From: CAYWXK01 sp964462515
GTDB taxonomy: Bacteria; Planctomycetota; Phycisphaerae; Sedimentisphaerales; Anaerobacaceae
Assembly: GCA_964462515.1 (NCBI GenBank)
Contig: CAYWXK010000042.1
Coordinates: 1-35,540, forward strand
Direction of reading: 5' to 3'
DNA length: 35,540 nucleotides
Below are positions 17,344-24,706 of this stretch, piece after piece. The translations under genes were made by a program, and so were the position numbers. Below the pieces are notes generated by a model. It did not search any database and had not been told where the DNA came from. It worked only from the letters and a program-made list of their open reading frames with translations. Each line of letters starts with the position of its first letter. The first letter of the stretch is position 1.

Positions 17344-18408
17344 ATGAACAAAAAAAATCTTAATATTTTAATTATATTCATTTGTGCTTCTTTAGTTGCG
17401 GCGACGTATTTTTTTTCTGTCGCCAGACGACAGGTTGAAGCCGACAGCGGCTACCGACTCGTTATGGGGACATTCGCCCATATCATTGCAGTTGCACCCA
17501 ATTCGCACACAGCCAACAAATCTATCCAGGCCTCCCTCCAGCAGCTTCGCAACATCGAAGCACTGATGAGCTATCACAGAGATGATTCGGAACTCGCCGG
17601 CGTCAACCGCAATGCCTATCGAGAACCCGTCAAAGTAAGTAAAGAAACCTTCGAGGTCATTCAGAAAGCAATCGAGTTCAGTAAACTCTCCAGCGGAGCA
17701 TTCGATATAACAGTCGGTCCTCTGATGGACCTGTGGCATAGGGCAGGTGAGGCAAACACCATTCCCAGCGATGATAAATTGGCAGAAGCTCGTTCAAAAG
17801 TCGGCTACGAAAAGGTCATACTCGATGTAAATGAAACCACCGTGCGATTCACCGTTGAAGGAATGAAACTGGATTTGGGCGGCATAGCAAAGGGCTACGC
17901 AATCGACAAGGCAGTTGAGGCGATGGCAAACTCTGGTGCAGTCGGCGGTCTTATCGATGTCGGCGGAAACATCAGATGCTTCGGCAAACCAAAAGACAAA
18001 CCATACTGGCGAATCGGCCTACAAGACACGAATGAAAATCTCGGAACTCAGATTTCAGATTTCGGATTTCCTGCTGAAGCAGGCAAGCCATTGCTGATTC
18101 TGAAATTTAATGATGCTGCTGTTGCCACAAGTGGGCACTATAGGCGGTTCGCTCAAATACAAGGCAAAAAATATAGCCACATAATCGACACAAAAACCGG
18201 CTCCAGCAGCGATAAACTTGCAAGTGTTACTATTATCGCAAAAGACGCAACTACCGCAGACGCCCTCTCGACTGCTGTTATTGTTCTCGGCGCCGAAAAA
18301 GGCCTTGCCCTAATCGAAAAACTCCCCGATACCAAAGCGATTTTGATAACTTCGCAGCCCAAATACGAAATCATAAAAACCACCGGTGTAGAAAAATTTA
18401 TAAAATAA
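17344..18408 (+). CDS. apbE: FAD:protein FMN transferase ApbE
   Basis: A 354-residue exported, membrane-anchored flavin transferase that attaches FMN to a threonine in Rnf/Nqr subunits. I start at the ATG at 17344, with AAAAGG six bases upstream; a TTG seven codons earlier lacks one. Residues about 8-26 form a single N-terminal membrane segment. Family blocks seen are MGTFAHI, LSSGAFDITVGPLMDLW, KLDLGGIAKGYAIDKAVE, DVGGNIRCFG, AVATSGHYRRF, SHIIDTKTG and DALSTAVIVLG. Residues about 232-247, between WRIGLQDTNE and LLILKF, look inserted: the DNA there consists of 'cagattt' words plus the palindrome CCTGCTGAAGCAGG. The gene converges on rnfB, and its substrates are probably RnfD and RnfG of the adjacent cluster. 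Confidence 0.94.
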   Translation: MNKKNLNILIIFICASLVAATYFFSVARRQVEADSGYRLVMGTFAHIIAVAPNSHTANKSIQASLQQLRNIEALMSYHRDDSELAGVNRNAYREPVKVSKETFEVIQKAIEFSKLSSGAFDITVGPLMDLWHRAGEANTIPSDDKLAEARSKVGYEKVILDVNETTVRFTVEGMKLDLGGIAKGYAIDKAVEAMANSGAVGGLIDVGGNIRCFGKPKDKPYWRIGLQDTNENLGTQISDFGFPAEAGKPLLILKFNDAAVATSGHYRRFAQIQGKKYSHIIDTKTGSSSDKLASVTIIAKDATTADALSTAVIVLGAEKGLALIEKLPDTKAILITSQPKYEIIKTTGVEKFIK

Positions 18409-18502
18409 TTGTTTAGCCGTCGTCGAAACGGCGATGTCAACCATCCTCACTAACGACTATTGACCAACGACTAACCACAAGTCACGAGTATCAAGTATCG
18501 AG

Positions 18503-19360
18503 TCACAAGCCACGGGCTACGGCCTGTGGAGTCTTGCCCACATAGATAATCACCTTTGTCGGGCACTTATTCATCGCGGTCGTGGTCTGTTCGTTCGGCT
18601 GGTATCTGCCGTAATCTATGCGAGCTAAATTATCCTCAACCGTAAATAAATCAGTTTGCTTGGCGCACAGGCCGCAGCCGATGCAGCCGACCTTGCACAT
18701 CGACCGTGTTACCTTGCCGGTCTCTTTGCTGCTGCAGGCAACCGTCATCATATTCTCATACCGGAAAGGCACCATCACAATCAGATTGCGGGGACAGGCC
18801 TTCGAGCAGGCTGTGCAGCCTGTGCATTTGTCGTAATCAACAGTCACCAAGCCGCCAATAATTTTAAGAGCGCCAAATTTACAAGCCCTCGTGCAATCGC
18901 CAAATTCTAAACAGCCGAATTTGCACGCCTGCGAATTAGCCAGAGCATTGGCAGCAGTGCAGGTTGGTATGCCCTCGTATCTTGCAAAAAAGGTTTTGTC
19001 GCTGGTTTTTGCATGGCATCGCACAATCGGCCTTCGTGAAGGTCCAGAGTCGCTAACTTGCAGATTCAAAATACTTGCAATTGCCCCCGCTGTTTGAGGC
19101 CCGCCTGGTGCACATTTACCGAGAAGCTGGGGATTTTCTAAAAGCGATTTTGCATATTTAGCACAGCCGGCAAATCCACACCCGCCGCAGTCGAGGTTCG
19201 GCAATGCCTGGTGAATTTGCTCAACTTTCGGGTCAACCTGCACCTTTAGTTTTTCACTCGCAATCAAAAGCACGATTGCAAAACCAAGTCCGAGGCCCAG
19301 CATTGTAAGACCCGCCGGCCACGCCCCCTGCCATAGTTGATAAATGTCAGCCAGAACCAT
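18503..19360 (-). CDS. rnfB: Rnf electron transport complex subunit RnfB
   Basis: A 285-residue iron-sulfur subunit that accepts electrons from ferredoxin. One N-terminal membrane helix (about 15-35) is followed by a 4Fe-4S site, Cys58/Cys61/Cys66/Cys83, in LDCGGCGFAGCAKYAK and GKCAPGG. Two or more ferredoxin-type clusters follow: TCTAANALANSQACKFGCLEFG-type cysteines, CTGCTACSKACP, and CKVGCIGCGLC. Length matches RnfB. The last few residues (TPQAVARGL) run into spacer-like repetitive sequence, so the C-terminus may have been altered by a repeat. It is last in the cluster and is separated from rnfA by 86 bp holding an inverted-repeat element, unusual for a tightly packed operon. Confidence 0.96.
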   Translation of the reverse strand: MVLADIYQLWQGAWPAGLTMLGLGLGFAIVLLIASEKLKVQVDPKVEQIHQALPNLDCGGCGFAGCAKYAKSLLENPQLLGKCAPGGPQTAGAIASILNLQVSDSGPSRRPIVRCHAKTSDKTFFARYEGIPTCTAANALANSQACKFGCLEFGDCTRACKFGALKIIGGLVTVDYDKCTGCTACSKACPRNLIVMVPFRYENMMTVACSSKETGKVTRSMCKVGCIGCGLCAKQTDLFTVEDNLARIDYGRYQPNEQTTTAMNKCPTKVIIYVGKTPQAVARGL

Positions 19361-19372
19361 TTTTTACCTTCG

Positions 19373-19440
19373 CACAAAGGCACAAAGTCACAAATTAAAA
19401 AACAAATAATGATAACCTTAGTGTCTTGGTGCCTTCGTGG
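19373..19440. repeat. Inverted-repeat element between rnfA and rnfB
   Basis: The left arm (about 19373-19394) and right arm (about 19418-19440) are imperfect inverted copies of a 'cac-aaaggcac-aaag-cac' motif, with about four mismatches over 20 positions. Some 23 bp of AT-rich sequence separates them. The right arm ends in the word GTGGCTAAAA, identical to the end of the larger element between rnfD and rnfG. No coding sequence lies inside, so it looks like a cargo-free form of that element. Confidence 0.75.
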
Positions 19441-19446
19441 CTAAAA

Positions 19447-20037
19447 TTACTTTATCATTCCCGTAAAGCCCATAAACGCCATCGTCAAGAGGCCCGCTGT
19501 AATAAGCGTAATCGGCGCGCCTTTGAAGCTCGCCGGCACATCAGCTAAAATCAATTCCTCACGAATCCCCGCCATAATGCAAATCGCCACTGTAAAACCA
19601 ATCCCTGCACCCGCGCTGACCACTACAACTTCCAACAGATTATTTATCCCCCAGATATTTATAAAAAGGCATATTCCGAGGATAACGCAGTTTGTCGAAA
19701 TCAAAGGTAAAAATATACCGAAGGCATCGTAAAGCGATGGAACGAACTTTCGCACATACATCTCTACCAACTGCACCGCACCCGCTATAATAACTATGTA
19801 GCAGATATATCGAGTTATCTCAAGGCCCCGAGGCGTCAGAATGTAGAAATCCACCAGCCAGGTTAGTGTCCCGCTCATCGTGGTAACAAACGTAACAGCC
19901 AGCCCCATACCGAAGGCGCTATCTATCCTGCCCGATACACCCAGATAAGGACACGTGCCGAGAAACTTTGTAAAAACAAAATTATTTACAAGCACAACCG
20001 ACAGAAAAGCCATCAACAGCACATAAAGTCTATCCAT
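19447..20037 (-). CDS. rnfA: Rnf electron transport complex subunit RnfA
   Basis: A 196-residue integral membrane subunit with six predicted helices. The family signatures are VNNFVFTKFLGTCPYLGVSG near the N-terminus and ILGICLFINIWG in the fourth-fifth helix region, with LADVPASFKGAPITLITAGL before the last helix. RnfA and RnfE form the homologous membrane core that holds a cluster between them and contributes to ion translocation. The start at 20037 lies 1 bp from the end of rnfE, showing operon packing. Length is normal for the family. Confidence 0.96.
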   Translation of the reverse strand: MDRLYVLLMAFLSVVLVNNFVFTKFLGTCPYLGVSGRIDSAFGMGLAVTFVTTMSGTLTWLVDFYILTPRGLEITRYICYIVIIAGAVQLVEMYVRKFVPSLYDAFGIFLPLISTNCVILGICLFINIWGINNLLEVVVVSAGAGIGFTVAICIMAGIREELILADVPASFKGAPITLITAGLLTMAFMGFTGMIK

Positions 20038-20038
20038 A

Positions 20039-20662
20039 TCAAGATTCCTTCTTTCTTGTCATCACGTTCGCCAGTCCAAGTAACAGCCCCAATGTTACAA
20101 AGGCCCCGACCGGCATCTGCATTGCCAGCCAGGGGACAAAACCGCCAGGCATTACCTGAATGCCGAAAAATCGGCCGGTTGCAAGGATTTCACGAATCCC
20201 CGCAAGGATACAAAGGGCTATCGTAAATCCCGAACCCATTCCAATCGCATCGAGTATGCTCACAACCGGGCCGCATTTACTTGCACAGGCTTCGGCGCGG
20301 AATATTATTAGGCAGTTGACTATAATCAAAGGCACATAAGCACCTAAAATCTCGCTCATATCAGGCAAATATGCCCGCAGATAAAGGTCGCAAATCGTTA
20401 CAAAAGTTGCGATATTCAGAGTGAACATTATTATCCGAAGGTGGGGTTTCAATAGATTCCGCATAAGACTTGTAACAAGGTTGCTGCAAACCAGAACGAA
20501 TATCACGCTAACGCCCATTGTAAGTGCGGGCTTAACAGCGGTAGTAACCGCAAGCGGCGGACACAAGCCGATAAGCAGACGGAACGTAGGATTTTCCTGC
20601 CACAATCCTGTTAACAGCGCCCGTTTATAAAGACCGGTTTTTGTATCACTATCCTTTGCCAT
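20039..20662 (-). CDS. rnfE: Rnf electron transport complex subunit RnfE
   Basis: A 207-residue integral membrane protein homologous to RnfA. The opening GLWQENPTFRLLIGLCPPLAVT is the RnfE/NqrD signature. Further blocks are VNCLIIFRAEACASKCGPVVSILDAIGMGSGF and ILAGIREILATGRFFG, all typical. The start overlaps the end of rnfG by 14 bp and the stop lies 1 bp before rnfA, so the three are almost certainly co-translated from one transcript. Confidence 0.96.
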   Translation of the reverse strand: MAKDSDTKTGLYKRALLTGLWQENPTFRLLIGLCPPLAVTTAVKPALTMGVSVIFVLVCSNLVTSLMRNLLKPHLRIIMFTLNIATFVTICDLYLRAYLPDMSEILGAYVPLIIVNCLIIFRAEACASKCGPVVSILDAIGMGSGFTIALCILAGIREILATGRFFGIQVMPGGFVPWLAMQMPVGAFVTLGLLLGLANVMTRKKES

Positions 20663-21272
20663 TACCTATTAGCCCTTTTTCTTTGAGCTGGTCTTTAATC
20701 TGGATTAAAAAGGTATTTATTATCTTAATAACCGCTTCACTGCTCACCGTTGCGCCGGTTATCGAGACGATTTCGGAATCAATTTTCTTCGGGTCGCCTG
20801 CCTTTATAAGCTTAAGCTCTTCTGCCGGCGCACCGTCAAACTGGCCGCGATAATAAGAAGATTTTATCTGGTCGCCAAAGCCGGGCGTCTCGCTGCTTGC
20901 CAGAACATTGAACCCGGCAATTTTCTCAAAACCTTTATCAACAGCAACAACAAGCTCGATTCTATCAGCAAAGCCCTGTCCGCCGGCGTTAAAGCTCCAT
21001 CCAACACACTCCCCCGCATCTGAGGTAGCTTTATAAACTCTGGCTCGTTCTTTCTTACCCCCTGCCAGCTTAACCTCAATCTCTGCCTCCACCTCAACAA
21101 ACTTCTTGGCCTCCTTCAGCAACTCCATAGTCAGCCGATTAAGTTTCGTGGCCTTGTTTTCCTCTATCTTCTCCGATAAAGCAGCATCTGTTACTGCTAT
21201 AAGCAAGCCGAAACAGAACGATGAAACAATCAACAGCCAGCTCTGCTCTATAAAATATCTTATTTTTGGCAT
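20649..21272 (-). CDS. rnfG: Rnf electron transport complex subunit RnfG (flavoprotein)
   Basis: A 207-residue subunit with one N-terminal membrane helix (about 12-30) and a periplasmic FMN-binding domain. The block SSETPGFGDQI (127-136) and the flavinylation motif ITGATVSS, with modified Thr175, are clear. The motif is preceded by Val rather than the more usual Asp six residues upstream. FMN would be attached by ApbE, whose gene is 2.2 kb away. The gene follows the GxxExxY element with a 41-bp gap, where uninterrupted rnf operons usually have rnfD directly upstream. Confidence 0.94.
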   Translation of the reverse strand: MPKIRYFIEQSWLLIVSSFCFGLLIAVTDAALSEKIEENKATKLNRLTMELLKEAKKFVEVEAEIEVKLAGGKKERARVYKATSDAGECVGWSFNAGGQGFADRIELVVAVDKGFEKIAGFNVLASSETPGFGDQIKSSYYRGQFDGAPAEELKLIKAGDPKKIDSEIVSITGATVSSEAVIKIINTFLIQIKDQLKEKGLIGNGKG

Positions 21273-21284
21273 ATCAAAACCTTT

Positions 21285-21786
21285 TTAGCCACCAAGGCAC
21301 AAAGACACAAAGACTATAAAATAATTCTCTTTATGCCGTTCTTTATTATTGGAACATTAAAGTTAATCAGAAATCCTATGCGTTTGCCTGTTAATTTCAA
21401 ATAGCTCAATAATTGAGTTTCCCACACAGAATTTACCTTATCTACAGCCTTTATCTCACAAATAATAAGCCCCTCCACCAACACATCCAAACGTAGCCCC
21501 TCATCAAATTTAAGCCCATCATATTCGATAGGAATATCTATTTGCCTTTGATATGAAAGTCCTCTCTTCGTCAGTTCATGACAGAAACAAACCTCATATA
21601 CCCTTTCTAAAAGGCCGGGACCCAATGCCTTATGGACTGCGTAAGCAGCATCCACAATCTTTGTCGCCACTTCCTCTTCTAAATCAGATGTTTTTTCAAA
21701 TTTCATATAATTATATTTCGTGCCTTTGTGTCTTCGTGGCTTTTATCTCTCTCTTTCAACTTCGTGTCTTGGCGTCTTTGTGGCTA
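21285..21786. mobile_element. Putative inverted-repeat element carrying a GxxExxY gene
   Basis: The intact GxxExxY gene is bracketed by copies of one repeat family. On the left is TTAGCCACCAAGGCACAAAG and onward (21285-21313). On the right are two tandem inverted copies, at 21719-21741 (containing GTGCCTTTGTGTCTTCGTGG) and 21761-21786 (ending CTTTGTGGCTA). The arms are inverted relative to each other around the gene. The outermost right arm contains the stop codon of rnfD (CTA at 21784-21786). The unit sits between rnfD and rnfG, interrupting the normal rnfCDGEAB order without breaking a gene. No transposase is present, so movement would have to be in trans. Target duplications were not recognised. 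Confidence 0.65.
21314..21706 (-). CDS. GxxExxY family protein, PD-(D/E)XK nuclease-like
   Basis: A 130-residue intact small protein. Residues 31-37 read GLLERVY, the GxxExxY signature. The downstream pattern Asp74 in LRLDVLVEG and Glu84-Ile-Lys86 in IICEIKA matches a PD-(D/E)XK nuclease core; together with Glu34 it gives a complete metal site on paper. The cellular role of the family is not known to me. The gene is not part of the Rnf complex by any sequence criterion and is flanked by inverted repeats. There is no Shine-Dalgarno; a TATAAT lies only 3 bp upstream of the ATG (21710-21715 on the minus strand), so it may be translated from the rnf transcript or from a nearly leaderless one. Confidence 0.88.
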   Translation of the reverse strand: MKFEKTSDLEEEVATKIVDAAYAVHKALGPGLLERVYEVCFCHELTKRGLSYQRQIDIPIEYDGLKFDEGLRLDVLVEGLIICEIKAVDKVNSVWETQLLSYLKLTGKRIGFLINFNVPIIKNGIKRIIL

Positions 21787-22800
21787 AAATTTCGGTTTAC
21801 CTCCTGCTGGAACCGGCTTGCAGAGTCTATCAATAAGAGGCGTAACAGAATTCATTAACAAAACAGCATACATCATGCCTTCCGGATATTCCCCTGCAAT
21901 TCTTATAAGCATTGTCATCACGCCTATTCCGATACCATATATCCACTTTCCTTTGACTGCCAAAGGAGCTGTAACAGGGTCGGTTGCGATAAAAAAGGCG
22001 CCCAACAACAACCCTCCACTTGTCAGATGAAAAAACGGCTGCACATAGCGGTATGAATTGCCAAGATAAGCAATCGCCGCAAAGATAAAAGCAGAGACGA
22101 GAACAGCCAGCGGAATGTGAAATTTTATCGTCCCTCTTATCAATAAATATACCCCTCCAATCAGTAATGCGATTACGCAGGTTTCGCCCAGACAGCCTCC
22201 AACCTCGCCGGTAACTGTCGCCTTAAAGTTTTCCTCGCTGTATCTATTCGCGCCATATTTTTGTTTTATCGCCAGCTTACTCCACGCCAGCGGAGTCGCC
22301 TGCGTCCTCGCATCGACAACATTCTCCGGTGCAATTCTGGACATCTTAACTCCCTTTATCGTAGCCGGCACCGTCCAGGTTGTCATTAGCACCCCGAACG
22401 AAGCCGTGAGAAATGCCCTGCCGACCATAGCGGGATTGAAGATATTGGCGCCCAGTCCGCCAAAAACCATTTTGCCGACCGCAATGGAAAAAACGCTGCC
22501 GATTACAGCCCCCCATACAGGAAAGCCCGGCGGCAGTGACAACGCAAGAATGATTCCTGTTACGACGGCACTAAAATCGCCAACCGAATTTGGTTTCTTG
22601 CGCAGTAAATTGCAAAGCCACTCGGTTACAACCGATGCGACAACGCAGGTGCCTATAAGCATAGGTGCGCGGATGCGGAAATAATACCCGGCTGCCGCCA
22701 TCGCAGGCACAAGAGCGATTATGACATCGACCATTATCCTTCGGGTCGAAAGAGGCTGACCAATATGTGGCGCACAAGAAATCGTTATCTTACTGAGCAT
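21784..22800 (-). CDS. rnfD: Rnf electron transport complex subunit RnfD
   Basis: A 338-residue integral membrane flavoprotein subunit related to NqrB. Family blocks are SAVVTGIILALSLPPGFPVWGAVIG, FGGLGANIFNPAMVGRAFL and LLLGAFFIATDPVTAPL. The FMN attachment segment is DARTQATPLAW with the predicted acceptor Thr169; the usual Ser/Thr-Gly-Ala-Thr has Gln in place of Gly here. The stop codon lies inside a copy of the repeat that flanks the GxxExxY gene. It starts 33 bp after rnfC ends. Confidence 0.95.
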   Translation of the reverse strand: MLSKITISCAPHIGQPLSTRRIMVDVIIALVPAMAAAGYYFRIRAPMLIGTCVVASVVTEWLCNLLRKKPNSVGDFSAVVTGIILALSLPPGFPVWGAVIGSVFSIAVGKMVFGGLGANIFNPAMVGRAFLTASFGVLMTTWTVPATIKGVKMSRIAPENVVDARTQATPLAWSKLAIKQKYGANRYSEENFKATVTGEVGGCLGETCVIALLIGGVYLLIRGTIKFHIPLAVLVSAFIFAAIAYLGNSYRYVQPFFHLTSGGLLLGAFFIATDPVTAPLAVKGKWIYGIGIGVMTMLIRIAGEYPEGMMYAVLLMNSVTPLIDRLCKPVPAGGKPKF

Positions 22801-22833
22801 TTACGCCTTTCTAATTATAGGCTGGCTTTTTTC

Positions 22834-24204
22834 TTATGCCGGCATTAGTTTCTTTTGTCTGGCAAGGAAAATCTTGCCTGTCCTGATATATCCTGTCAGC
22901 TCTATATTCGCCGGGCAAACATAGCTGCAACAACCGCATTCGATACACGCACTGATGTAATAGCTCTCTGCTACTTCCCACAGATTGTTCTTTACCGCGT
23001 GGGCAATTTTGGTCGGAACTAAATTCTCCGGGCAAACCTCAAGGCATTTGCCGCAATGAATACAGGGCGATTGCACTCTTTCGAGTTTCTTTCCGACCTG
23101 CTCCTTTGTCAATATGGTGATAGCACCGGTAGTTTTTGTGATAGGTGTCTTCAAATCGGCAATTGCTATTCCCATCATTGGCCCGCCGATTATGACCTTT
23201 GCGGACTTCTTTGTTACTCCTCCACAGAATCCTATCAAATCTTCAACCGATGTCCCTATCGGAACATAGTAATTACCCGGATTGGCAATCGCATCCCCTG
23301 TAACAGTTACGACCCTGTGAGTAAGCGGCCAGTTGCAAACTACCGCCTCTGCAATTGCCGCCACCGTAGCTACATTAGCTACCAGGACTCCTATCATAGG
23401 GGGAATTCCGCCTGTGGGGACATTCTTTTGTAGAATCGCTTTTATAAGCTGCCTTTCACCGCCCTGCGGATATTTGGTTTTGACCGTAACAATTTTGATA
23501 TTCTCGCAATTCGGCGTCCTTTTTAGTGCGCTATCAAGTGCCTCTATTGCCTTAGGCTTATTATCTTCGATGCCGATGAAAACCTCTGAACATCCACACG
23601 CTTTTCTTGCCAGTTTAATACCTGCGATAATTTGGTCTGTCCATTCAAGCATAATTCGATAATCGCAGGTGATATACGGCTCGCACTCACACCCATTGAT
23701 AATCAATGTTTTCTTGGGTGTTTCAGGACTCGGCTCTATCTTTACCCTTGTCGGAAAGCCGGCACCGCCCATCCCAACGATACCAGCCTGACGAACAGCT
23801 TCACATATCTGGCCGCTTGAATACTGGTTTTCATCGAAATCATCGTATAACTTAAAGGATGGCCGCTTTACCGGATTATAGGCGTATGCCTCCACAACTA
23901 TTGCCGGGCTTCGACCCAGAACCGCGTGCGACCGCAGACCAATTTCTTTTACCTTTCCGGTGATAGGCGAGTGAACAGGAGCGGAAACGAACGCATCGCT
24001 GTCGCCAATCTTCTGTCCTGCCTGGACCATATTGCCTTCCCTGACAATCGGCTGGCAAGCTGCTCCAATATGCTGGCTGAGCATTATCGCAACTTCCTTG
24101 ACCTCGGGGCCAGGCCGGATTTCGCGGTCACGGGTAAGCTCTTTACTCTGTGGCGGGTGCGCCCCCCCCCAAAATGTAAAGCGTCCTTTGCTTTCGACCT
24201 TCAT
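22834..24204 (-). CDS. rnfC: Rnf electron transport complex subunit RnfC
   Basis: A 456-residue peripheral subunit that holds the NADH/FMN site. The N-terminal block FWGGAHPPQSK is the usual RnfC opening. The flavin/NAD-binding loop appears as VGMGGAGFPTRVK, and NGCECEPYITCDYR follows. The ferredoxin-like region has CIHCGKCLEVCP and CIECGCCSYVCP. Length is typical. The codons for Trp-Gly-Gly contain an uninterrupted run of nine G (nine C on the plus strand, 24172-24180), a slippage-prone tract close to the start. No strong Shine-Dalgarno is visible. It is the first rnf gene, preceded by the small RseC-like gene. Confidence 0.96.
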   Translation of the reverse strand: MKVESKGRFTFWGGAHPPQSKELTRDREIRPGPEVKEVAIMLSQHIGAACQPIVREGNMVQAGQKIGDSDAFVSAPVHSPITGKVKEIGLRSHAVLGRSPAIVVEAYAYNPVKRPSFKLYDDFDENQYSSGQICEAVRQAGIVGMGGAGFPTRVKIEPSPETPKKTLIINGCECEPYITCDYRIMLEWTDQIIAGIKLARKACGCSEVFIGIEDNKPKAIEALDSALKRTPNCENIKIVTVKTKYPQGGERQLIKAILQKNVPTGGIPPMIGVLVANVATVAAIAEAVVCNWPLTHRVVTVTGDAIANPGNYYVPIGTSVEDLIGFCGGVTKKSAKVIIGGPMMGIAIADLKTPITKTTGAITILTKEQVGKKLERVQSPCIHCGKCLEVCPENLVPTKIAHAVKNNLWEVAESYYISACIECGCCSYVCPANIELTGYIRTGKIFLARQKKLMPA

Positions 24205-24219
24205 AATCCAAACAAAGAA

Positions 24220-24247
24220 TGTCCTTCCGAGCGTAGCGAGGAATCTC
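24220..24247. repeat. Dispersed repeat, 'gtc-ttc-gagcg-agcgaggaatctc' type
   Basis: The sequence GTCCTTCCGAGCGTAGCGAG followed by GAATCTC resembles the GTCATTCTGAGCGAAGCGAA-type elements seen in many environmental bacterial genomes. A related copy is at 25665-25700 in this window. It lies between the small RseC-like gene and rnfC. Confidence 0.55.
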
Positions 24248-24256
24248 TCTTTTCAA

Positions 24257-24619
24257 TTAACCAGACCCTTGGCTTCGCTCAAAGCCTGCCCTGAGCTTGT
24301 CGAAGGGTTGACAATCTTGAGATAATTTCTTTGTCTTACCAAAATACCTACTTATTACATTTACAATCAGTATAAAGCCAAACGTTACTAAAAAAGCCAT
24401 CAAGAAACTGACGAGTGTTTGCAGCCCTTTTGTATGTGTAACTCTTGCAAAGATTTTCTCAAAAACAAATATTGATGCGATAAAAATCAATATTGGCAAA
24501 AGAAATGCAACGACAAACTTTAACGCTAATGAAGGATCCTTGATGCTCCCTAACTTGCGGTACACTTCCTGACACTTGCTGCTTTGTTCGCAACCTTTGC
24601 AGAATTTTTCTTCAGCCAT
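24257..24619 (-). CDS. Small cysteine-rich two-helix membrane protein, RseC-like
   Basis: About 120 residues when started at MAEEKFC (24619); an upstream in-frame ATG at 24649 is possible. The N-terminus has Cys-x2-Cys-x5-Cys (FCKGCEQSSKC), followed by two hydrophobic helices (FVVAFLLPILIFIASIFVF and LVSFLMAFLVTFGFILIVNV). This Cys-rich plus two-helix layout and the position directly upstream of rnfC recall RseC, which accompanies Rnf/Rsx genes in other bacteria, but it is much shorter and the match is by architecture only. The last 15-20 residues (QPFDKLRAGFERSQ) are encoded by a dispersed palindromic repeat, so the native C-terminus was probably lost or extended. No Shine-Dalgarno is obvious. 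Confidence 0.55.
   Translation of the reverse strand: MAEEKFCKGCEQSSKCQEVYRKLGSIKDPSLALKFVVAFLLPILIFIASIFVFEKIFARVTHTKGLQTLVSFLMAFLVTFGFILIVNVISRYFGKTKKLSQDCQPFDKLRAGFERSQGSG
24266..24306. repeat. Dispersed palindromic repeat, 'cccttcgacaagctcaggg' type
   Basis: The right part is the reverse complement of CCCTTCGACAAGCTCAGGGC, a word found as an interspersed repeat in many bacterial genomes. The left end CCCTT pairs with AAGGG at the right end. It overlaps the 3' end of the RseC-like coding sequence and encodes its tail, including the FDKLRAGF peptide. Confidence 0.65.
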
Positions 24620-24706
24620 AGTCTTGCTGCCATAAAGATAAAAACACATTTATAATAAATATAGTTAGTATTTTCAAATAAAACTTTTATAATTTTAGGT
24701 GCAGAT

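Noticed and set aside
18416..18432. GCCGT/ACGGC hairpin after apbE as terminator
   Set aside because: Only 5 bp of stem and no T tract.
24688..24693. TATAAT just before the M48 gene
   Set aside because: No -35 match at proper spacing, and it lies only 13 bp before the ATG; AT-rich context makes a chance hit likely.
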